A program made the translations under genes and the position numbers. The notes under the pieces are model-generated. The model did not search any database and was not told where the DNA came from. It worked only from the letters and a program-made list of their open reading frames with translations. Below are positions 1-4,645 of a DNA stretch of 7,960 nucleotides, one piece after another (position 1 is the stretch's first letter; the number at the start of each line of letters is the position of its first letter). Source of the stretch: Pseudomonadota bacterium (GTDB taxonomy: Bacteria > Pseudomonadota > Alphaproteobacteria > Rhizobiales > Rhizobiaceae); contig JAEWPB010000030.1 in NCBI GenBank assembly GCA_023399465.1, forward strand, positions 1 to 7,960, written 5' to 3'.

Positions 1-134
1 ATGGCCGGAGCGACGGTTCGAGTGATGCCGATGCCAACTGGTGCGCCGAGCGATACCGGTCCTACCGGCCCTCCGACAACACGTTTCAGCCGATCCGCGG
101 CCCACGTCGGCAATGCGTCTCGCCCTACGATTGA
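1..134 (+). CDS. BA14K family protein, C-terminal fragment (5' end outside the window)
   Basis: This is an open reading frame with no start in the window, read from position 3 and ending at TGA 132-134. The 43 visible residues include NWCAERYRSYRPSDNTF and GPRRQCVSPYD. They match the C-terminus of the next gene (WCYAHYRSYRASDNTY, GPRRQCVSP) almost residue for residue, and the two cysteines are 24 residues apart in both. This is the BA14K domain, named after a 14-kDa immunoreactive Brucella protein. Members are small secreted or envelope proteins of Hyphomicrobiales; lectin-like activity has been reported for the Brucella one. The copy ends two residues (YD) later than its neighbour. The tandem position and similarity suggest gene duplication. 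The family call rests on this C-terminal similarity; the N-terminal part cannot be seen. Confidence 0.8.
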   Translation, partial: GRSDGSSDADANWCAERYRSYRPSDNTFQPIRGPRRQCVSPYD

Positions 135-144
135 GCGGCGGGGA

Positions 145-165
145 GGCGGGCGGCGTGCCCGTCTT
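145..165 (+). terminator. Possible weak terminator after the first BA14K gene
   Basis: A 7-bp stem (GGCGGGC 145-151 with GCCCGTC 157-163, one G-U pair) and a 5-nt loop lie 10 bp after the stop codon. Only a short T tract follows (TCTTG). The hairpin is plausible as a terminator, but the U-run is poor. Confidence 0.35.
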
Positions 166-211
166 GTGGCCGGGAGTGCGCCGGAGTTCGGTACCCGCGT
201 TCACAATGCCG

Positions 212-237
212 TGAGCACCGGCACAAATTGGTGCTCA
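212..237 (+). promoter_or_regulatory. Perfect 8-bp inverted repeat upstream of the BA14K gene
   Basis: TGAGCACC (212-219) and GGTGCTCA (230-237) are perfect reverse complements separated by 10 bp, ending 37 bp before the BA14K start codon. It could be a protein-binding operator or a hairpin in the mRNA leader. A weak promoter-like pair overlaps it: TTCACA at 200-205 and ACAAAT at 223-228, with 17 bp between. That would place the left arm between the boxes. The repeat is certain; the function is inferred. Confidence 0.45.
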
Positions 238-274
238 TACCCGTTTAGCTTTTGAAAGGTTAAAGGGTGAAGCC

Positions 275-844
275 ATGAACAAGCTCGCGATAGTCGCCGT
301 GTCGCTGGCAACCGCCTTTTCCAGTGTTGCCCCGGCACAGGCATTTCCCATGGTCCGTTTATCGGCGCCGCAGGCCTCGGACGTCGAGCCGGTGGCAAAC
401 CGTCGTCCGCCGCCGCGATGGCATGGCGGTCGCGGCGGTGGTCGCAACTGGAACCGTAACTGGAGCGGCAACCGCAATTGGCACGGCCGCAACTGGAACG
501 GAAACGGCAACTGGCATGCCAGAAACTGGCATGGCAATCGCTACTGGCACGGCAACCGCTATTATCGCGGCGGCTATTACGGTGGCCCTTATTGGGGCCC
601 GTACTATGGCGGCTACTACGACAATAACGACGATATCGGCTGGCTGTTCGGTGGGCTGGCCGCCGGTGCGCTGATCGGCGGTGCACTTGCCCAGCCGTAT
701 TACGAAGTGCCGGCCTATGGCGGCGGATACTACGGCGGCGACGCCCATACGCGCTGGTGCTATGCGCACTACCGCTCGTATCGCGCCTCCGACAACACCT
801 ACCAGCCCTACAACGGCCCGCGACGCCAGTGCGTCTCTCCGTAA
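275..844 (+). CDS. BA14K family secreted protein with Trp/Asn repeat tract
   Basis: A 189-aa protein probably exported to the periplasm or cell surface. Residues 1-23 form a classical signal peptide (MNKLAIVAVSL, cleavage expected after APAQA). A low-complexity tract at about 51-100 is rich in Asn, Arg, Gly and Trp, with Trp at 59, 63, 69, 74, 80, 85 and 91. It is followed by a Tyr/Gly-rich stretch (95-115). Residues 121-139 are hydrophobic and Gly/Ala-rich, as is common in this family. The BA14K domain occupies about 156-189, with Cys162 and Cys186 as a possible disulfide. The start is supported by an AAGGG ribosome binding site at 263-267, 7 nt before the ATG. It lies beside a paralogue and has its own terminator. 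Family members have been linked to lectin-like or envelope roles; no enzymatic activity is expected. The family assignment is firm, while the biological role is not known from the sequence. Confidence 0.88.
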   Translation: MNKLAIVAVSLATAFSSVAPAQAFPMVRLSAPQASDVEPVANRRPPPRWHGGRGGGRNWNRNWSGNRNWHGRNWNGNGNWHARNWHGNRYWHGNRYYRGGYYGGPYWGPYYGGYYDNNDDIGWLFGGLAAGALIGGALAQPYYEVPAYGGGYYGGDAHTRWCYAHYRSYRASDNTYQPYNGPRRQCVSP

Positions 845-875
845 GGGCAGGAACGATGATGGATCACGGCAAGGG

Positions 876-897
876 CCGCCGGCAGTGCCGGCGGTTT
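876..897 (+). terminator. Rho-independent terminator of the BA14K gene
   Basis: A perfect 8-bp GC stem (CCGCCGGC 876-883 with GCCGGCGG 887-894) has a 3-nt loop and is followed by TTTCC. It starts 31 bp after the BA14K stop codon. Confidence 0.7.
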
Positions 898-1166
898 CCG
901 GTGTTTCCTGATGTGGGGAGGCGCCAGTCGTCCGCGCCACGCGGATCGATGGGGCCGGCAGACCGCCTCGGGGCTTTTGTCCGGGTGGCGTCCGGTTTCG
1001 CCGTCTCGAAGCCGCGTTGATCGATCGCCCGGCAGTTGCGTCGTCGGCCCTGTGGTAGCGCCGCTTCCACATCGCTTGTGTCCCCCTGACACCAACCTGC
1101 CACCAGACGCGGTGCGCCGGAGCTCCCTCCGGCAATCGGTTTCCCCGTCCATGCCGCGAATCCTGT
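898..1166. other. Intergenic stretch without a recognisable gene
   Basis: No reading frame here gives a protein that looks real. The frames are rich in Arg, Pro and Ser, lack a good ribosome binding site, and have no recognisable motif. The only structure seen is a perfect 7-bp hairpin: GCCGGAG 1116-1122 with CTCCGGC 1127-1133, loop CTCC. No T-run follows it on either strand. The stretch may be plain spacer or upstream regulatory DNA for the acyl-CoA operon. Confidence 0.6.
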
Positions 1167-1182
1167 TTGACGTTTACGTAAA
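1167..1182 (+). promoter_or_regulatory. Candidate operator/promoter of the acyl-CoA operon (MerR/LiuR-like inverted repeat)
   Basis: TTGACGTTTACGTAAA is an imperfect 16-bp inverted repeat (TTnACGT / ACGTnAA, 6 of 8 positions symmetric) with a perfect inner palindrome TTTACGTAAA at 1173-1182. Its first six bases also form a near-consensus -35 box (TTGACG). No convincing -10 box is visible at 16-19 bp; TTAGCT at 1189 is weak. From memory, LiuR, a MerR-type regulator of branched-chain amino acid and acyl-CoA catabolism in Proteobacteria, binds sites of TTTACGT/ACGTAAA type. MerR regulators usually bind between the -35 and -10 boxes. The site lies about 90 bp before an acyl-CoA dehydrogenase, which fits. 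The palindrome is observed; the regulator is inferred. Confidence 0.4.
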
Positions 1183-1273
1183 AATCAATTAGCTCAGCTG
1201 GTGAGAAATGCCGCCGGGCGGGCACCGATCCCGTTCCCGGACGCTATACCGCCGCGAACGAGGAGGAGAGACC

Positions 1274-3055
1274 ATGTACAAGGCACCCGTCGACGAAATT
1301 GCCTTCACGTTGAAGCACGTTGCAGGCATGAGCGAGGCAATGGACAAAGGCCTGTTGGGCGATCTCGGCGAAGATCTTGTCGACGCCATCCTCGCCGAAG
1401 CCGGCCGCTTCGCCAGTGACGAGGTGGCGCCGCTTGCCGATATCGGCGACCGCGAGGGCGCCCGTCTCGTGGACGGCAAGGTGCGTCTGCCCGACGGCTG
1501 GACCGATCTCTATCGCAACTGGGCCGCCGGCGGCTGGAACGCCCTGACCGCGCCTGAGGCCTATGGCGGCCAGGCGCTGCCGCACATGCTGAACGTCGCT
1601 GCGCTCGAAATGTGGAACTCCGGTTCCATGGCGTTCGCGCTGGCGCCGACGCTGACCATGGGGGCGGCCGAGGCCGTTGCCGCGCATGGCAGCGAGGCTC
1701 TCAAGGACACCTATCTGGCGAAGATGGTCTCCGGCGAATGGACCGGCACCATGAACCTCACCGAGCCCCATGCCGGTTCCGATCTCGGCGTGATGAAGAC
1801 CCGCGCCGAGCGCCGCCCTGACGGAACCTATCGCATCTTCGGCCAGAAGATCTTCATCACATGGGGCGAGCACGAAGCAACCGACAACATCATTCACCTC
1901 GTTTTGGCCCGCCTGCCGGACGCGCCGGCCGGGACCCGCGGCATCTCACTGTTCCTCGTGCCGAAGTTCCTCGTCAATGAGGATGGCTCGCTCAGCGCCC
2001 GCAACGATCTTTTCTGCCATTCGCTCGAGCACAAGCTCGGCATCCACGGTTCGCCGACCTGCACCATGATCTATGGCGACGGCAAGTTCGGTGACGAAAA
2101 GGGCGCCATCGGCTGGCTGGTCGGCGAGGAGAACAAGGGGCTGGCGTGCATGTTCACGATGATGAACAACGCCCGCCTGGCCGTCGGCATGCAGGGCGTG
2201 GCGATCTGCGAAGCCGCCACCCAGAAGGCGGTCGAGTACGCGAAGGAGCGCACCCAGGGCAAGGCACCGGGCTGGACCGGTGCCGGCATGAGCCCGATCA
2301 TCGAACATCCGGACGTTGCCCGCATGCTGGTGACCATGAAGGCCCTGACCCAGGGCGCGCGTGCCATCTGCTTCACCTGCGCCCATGCCACCGACATGTC
2401 CCATCGCACCGAAGGCGATGAGGCGCGCCACTGGCAGGAACGCGCCGCGCTGCTGACGCCGATCGCCAAGTCCTTCGCCACCGATGCCGGCGTCGATGTC
2501 GCCTCACTGGGGATCCAGGTCCATGGCGGCATGGGCTTCATCGAGGAGACCGGTGCCGCCCGCTACCTGCGTGATGCCCGCATCGCCCCGATCTACGAGG
2601 GCACCAACGGCATTCAGGCGATCGATCTGGTCATGCGCAAGCTGCCGCTTTCCGGCGGCAATCAGGTGCGCAGTCTCATTGCCGAACTGAAGGCTTATGT
2701 CGAAGCGGTCCGCAACAGCAATCTCGACGGTCTCGGCGAGACCGCCGCACGCCTCGACGCCGCCATCGCCGATCTCGAGGCGTCGACCGACTGGCTTCTC
2801 GCCGCGCAGGCCGACGGCGGCATCACGGAAGCGCTTTCCGGCGCCACGCCTTACCAGCGGCTTTTCGGCCTGGTGCTGACCTCGGCCTATCTCGCCAAGG
2901 GGGCGCTGGTCGAGACCGGGGACGGCGGCCAGCCGAACCGTGTCGCTCTTTGCCGCTTTGCCGCCGAGAACATGCTTGCCGAAACCGCGACACTGAAGGA
3001 CCGTGTCGTCAACGGTGCTGCCAGCCTTGCCGCGGCGCGCGCCATCCTGGCCTGA
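1274..3055 (+). CDS. Acyl-CoA dehydrogenase, large (~600-aa) FadE/DmdC-like subfamily
   Basis: This 593-aa FAD enzyme should catalyse alpha,beta-dehydrogenation of an acyl-CoA thioester in the cytoplasm, passing electrons to electron-transfer flavoprotein. The start at 1274 (MYKAPVDEIAFTLKHV) is chosen because an AGGAGGAGA ribosome binding site at 1261-1269 sits just before it and because MYxAP is the usual N-terminus of this subfamily. An in-frame ATG at 1208 would add 22 unlikely residues. In order there is a helical N-terminal domain; the FAD/substrate motif MNLTEPHAGSDLG (160-172); FITWGEHE (194-201); a C-terminal helical domain with VHGGMGFIEETG; and IYEGTNGIQAIDL, where Glu442 is the expected catalytic base. 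About 120 further residues match the extra C-terminal domain of the long subfamily. That subfamily includes methylmercaptopropionyl-CoA dehydrogenase DmdC, but the substrate cannot be assigned here. It is co-transcribed with the crotonase gene 9 bp downstream. Confidence 0.93.
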   Translation: MYKAPVDEIAFTLKHVAGMSEAMDKGLLGDLGEDLVDAILAEAGRFASDEVAPLADIGDREGARLVDGKVRLPDGWTDLYRNWAAGGWNALTAPEAYGGQALPHMLNVAALEMWNSGSMAFALAPTLTMGAAEAVAAHGSEALKDTYLAKMVSGEWTGTMNLTEPHAGSDLGVMKTRAERRPDGTYRIFGQKIFITWGEHEATDNIIHLVLARLPDAPAGTRGISLFLVPKFLVNEDGSLSARNDLFCHSLEHKLGIHGSPTCTMIYGDGKFGDEKGAIGWLVGEENKGLACMFTMMNNARLAVGMQGVAICEAATQKAVEYAKERTQGKAPGWTGAGMSPIIEHPDVARMLVTMKALTQGARAICFTCAHATDMSHRTEGDEARHWQERAALLTPIAKSFATDAGVDVASLGIQVHGGMGFIEETGAARYLRDARIAPIYEGTNGIQAIDLVMRKLPLSGGNQVRSLIAELKAYVEAVRNSNLDGLGETAARLDAAIADLEASTDWLLAAQADGGITEALSGATPYQRLFGLVLTSAYLAKGALVETGDGGQPNRVALCRFAAENMLAETATLKDRVVNGAASLAAARAILA

Positions 3056-3064
3056 GGAGAAGCC

Positions 3065-3820
3065 ATGACCGACCCCATTCTCGTCGAACGTCCCGAAGTC
3101 CATCCGGGCGTTCTGGTGATCCGGTTCAACCGGCCGGAAAAGAAGAATGCCATCACCCAGGCGATGTATCGGCGCATGGCCGATGCGCTCGTCGAGGCGA
3201 ATGCCGACCCGGCGATCCGGGCGATTGCCTTTCTCGGCACCGAGGGCTGCTTTTCCGCCGGTAACGACATCGCCGATTTCCTGCTGCACGCGACCGGTGG
3301 CGGCAGCCAGCGCCCGGCCGCCTTCGATTTCCTGAAGGAACTCGCCGGTTCGCAAAAGCCTGTCGTCTCCGGCGTCGACGGTCTGGCGATCGGTATCGGC
3401 ACAACCATCCACATGCATTGCGACCTGACGATCGCTTCGTCGCGCAGCCTGTTCAAGACGCCCTTCGTCGATCTCGCCCTGGTGCCGGAAGCCGGCTCTA
3501 CCTACCTCGCCCCGCCGGTGATGGGTCACCAGCGCGCCTTCGCCCTGCTGGTGGCAGGGGAGGGTTTCTCCGCCGAGGAGGCGCGCGAGGCCGGTCTGAT
3601 CTGGAAAGTCGTGGCCCCCGAGGAGGTCGAGACGACGACGCTCAAGCTGGCGGCTTCCCTTGCCGCCAAGCCGCCGGGTGCGCTGAAGATCTCGCGCGAT
3701 CTGGTCCGCGGCAACCGCGACGCTCTTTACGCCCGCATGGATGAGGAGCTGGAACACTTCATCGCCCAGTTGAAGAGCGCCGAAGCGCTCGCGGCCTTCG
3801 AGGCCTTCATGCGCCGCTGA
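3065..3820 (+). CDS. Enoyl-CoA hydratase/isomerase (crotonase) family protein, isomerase-like active site
   Basis: A 251-aa cytoplasmic crotonase-fold enzyme acting on an enoyl-CoA. RFNRPEKKNAIT (20-31) is the usual N-terminal signature. FSAGNDIADF (63-72) and GLAIGIGTTIHMHCDLTIAS supply the oxyanion-hole backbone amides. By manual alignment with rat mitochondrial hydratase, the two hydratase glutamates (E144, E164) are replaced by Phe134 and an Ala. Glu142 instead sits in LVPEAGSTY, the position of the catalytic Glu in Delta3,Delta2-enoyl-CoA isomerases (SPEGCSS type). I therefore favour an isomerase or a related reaction over a standard hydratase. The ATG is preceded by GAGGAGA, which overlaps the end of the dehydrogenase gene; the 9-bp gap indicates an operon. 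The family is certain; the specific reaction is not. Confidence 0.9.
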   Translation: MTDPILVERPEVHPGVLVIRFNRPEKKNAITQAMYRRMADALVEANADPAIRAIAFLGTEGCFSAGNDIADFLLHATGGGSQRPAAFDFLKELAGSQKPVVSGVDGLAIGIGTTIHMHCDLTIASSRSLFKTPFVDLALVPEAGSTYLAPPVMGHQRAFALLVAGEGFSAEEAREAGLIWKVVAPEEVETTTLKLAASLAAKPPGALKISRDLVRGNRDALYARMDEELEHFIAQLKSAEALAAFEAFMRR

Positions 3821-3828
3821 AATAGGGT

Positions 3829-3863
3829 CCGGCCGGCGATTTTCCCGCCGGTCGGCCTTCTTT
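3829..3863 (+). terminator. Rho-independent terminator of the acyl-CoA operon
   Basis: A 10-bp stem (CCGGCCGGCG 3829-3838 with CGCCGGTCGG 3846-3855, one G-U pair) and a 7-nt loop are followed by CCTTCTTT. It begins 8 bp after the crotonase stop codon. Confidence 0.8.
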
Positions 3864-3911
3864 GGCTCCAATACCCACGGCATTTGCGCTATCCTCATGG
3901 CGAGCAAGCGG

Positions 3912-3945
3912 ACGTCCACCGGGACGTGAGCGTCGCTTCGCTCAC
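3912..3945 (+). promoter_or_regulatory. Two overlapping hairpins in the leader of the AhpD-like gene
   Basis: ACGTCC (3912-3917) pairs with GGACGT (3922-3927) around a 4-nt loop. GTGAGCG (3926-3932) pairs with CGCTCAC (3939-3945) around a 6-nt loop. The two stems share bases 3926-3927, so they could compete or stack. They lie 40-73 bp before the start codon. The pairing is perfect in both; a regulatory role is only a possibility. Confidence 0.35.
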
Positions 3946-3984
3946 TCTCTTCCGCTCGCGGCTGTAAAAGAGGAGAGCACGATC

Positions 3985-4323
3985 ATGATGTTTCCGTGGA
4001 ACGAATACCGTCAGCAACTCAGGGCCGGCGTCAGCGAAATCGGCAAGCTCAGCCCCGGAACCATCAGGGGCATCGTGGAACTGAGTTCCGCCAATCCGGG
4101 AGCGGAGCATCTCGGGCCGAAGACGCGTGAATTGATCGCGCTCGCCGTCGCTGTGACGCTGCGCTGCGATGGCTCGATCACCACCCATATCGATGCTGCA
4201 ATGCGGCTTGGCGCCACAAAGGAAGAGGTCGCCGAAGCGCTCGGCGTGGCCATCGCCGTCAGTGCGGGTACTGCGCTCGTCTACTCGACACGAGTAATGG
4301 ATGCCTTCGAGACGCACGGCTGA
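3985..4323 (+). CDS. Carboxymuconolactone decarboxylase / AhpD-like family protein with C-x-x-S motif
   Basis: A 112-aa, all-helical protein of the CMD/AhpD superfamily. The start is at the first of two ATGs (3985, 3988), with AGGAGAG at 3971-3977 as ribosome binding site; upstream extension in frame adds non-family sequence. Conserved features are LGPKTRELIALAVAVTLRC (about 43-61), the CDGSITTH segment, then AMRLGATKEEVAEALGVAIAVSAG and ALVYSTRVMDAFE. In typical peroxidase-like members the core motif is C-x-x-C-x3-H, whose cysteines do thiol-disulfide chemistry. Here Cys61 and His68 are kept but the second cysteine is Ser64. The protein may therefore act through one cysteine or have lost AhpD-type peroxidase activity. 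It appears monocistronic. Family call strong; substrate unknown. Confidence 0.88.
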   Translation: MMFPWNEYRQQLRAGVSEIGKLSPGTIRGIVELSSANPGAEHLGPKTRELIALAVAVTLRCDGSITTHIDAAMRLGATKEEVAEALGVAIAVSAGTALVYSTRVMDAFETHG

Positions 4324-4335
4324 AGTCGACAGCAA

Positions 4336-4380
4336 ATATTGCCTCGCAATATAATTACATGATTGAATTTACATGTAATT
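4336..4380. repeat. Two adjacent perfect inverted repeats in an AT-rich spacer
   Basis: ATATTGC (4336-4342) and GCAATAT (4346-4352) are separated by CTC. Immediately after them, AATTACATG (4353-4361) and CATGTAATT (4372-4380) are separated by 10 bp. Both pairs are perfect. The block is much more AT-rich than its surroundings and starts 12 bp after the AhpD-like stop codon. It could end that transcript, although no T-run follows. It could equally be a binding site for a regulator of the chemoreceptor gene downstream. Confidence 0.55.
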
Positions 4381-4645
4381 GTTGTTGAGGACGCGCGAGG
4401 GGAAACAACCGTAGAGTCCCTTGATCATTAAGTATTGGTCAATGGTGGTGTAGTAAGATCTCACTACTGCGAAATGATTTCGCTTGGCACATCGCTGAAG
4501 CGAACCGGATATCGGTTGTCAAAAATCACAGCAAAGATGTGTTTCCTGCGCCTGTCTTACTCTGCGCGTGACTGGCGAGTGCTGCACGCGGACAATGATT
4601 TGCTCGCGATTGGCCCGCAAGGGGCCGTCCGAAGGGAGACGACCT
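4381..4645. other. Leader/intergenic region upstream of the chemoreceptor
   Basis: No credible gene is seen. A 108-codon plus-strand frame starting at 4435 has no ribosome binding site, no recognisable motif, and overlaps the chemoreceptor start. A TTGATC/GGTCAA near-inverted repeat (4421-4442) is present, but I found no -35/-10 pair with acceptable spacing. The promoter of the chemoreceptor probably lies here or in the AT-rich block just upstream. Confidence 0.5.

Noticed and set aside
1190..1203. TAGCTCAGCTGGTG, identical to a tRNA D-arm core
   Set aside because: No T-arm GGTTCGA-like sequence, no pairing acceptor stem and no anticodon arm follow at the right distances. Treated as chance similarity.
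359..1225. Long minus-strand open frame (288 codons) opposite the BA14K gene
   Set aside because: The translation is Arg/Ala/Val low-complexity that mirrors the repeat tract of the real gene. No ribosome binding site or domain is visible.
1208..1273. Upstream in-frame ATG for the acyl-CoA dehydrogenase
   Set aside because: It would add 22 Arg/Pro-rich residues not typical of the family, while the ATG at 1274 has a strong AGGAGGAGA site and the usual MYKAP start.
1274..3820. DMSP demethylation pair dmdC-dmdD
   Set aside because: The dehydrogenase is of the same long subfamily as DmdC, but the crotonase lacks the two catalytic glutamates expected of DmdD, and no dmdA or dmdB is in view. The assignment is unsupported.
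2504..3919. Minus-strand open frame of 471 codons opposite the acyl-CoA operon
   Set aside because: It runs antisense to two clearly conserved enzyme genes and through the terminator. It is a by-product of high-GC codon usage.
3862..3984. N-terminal extension of the AhpD-like protein from an ATG-proximal frame
   Set aside because: The extra 41 residues are Arg/Pro/Ser-rich, come from the hairpin-containing leader, and bypass the good AGGAGAG site before 3985.
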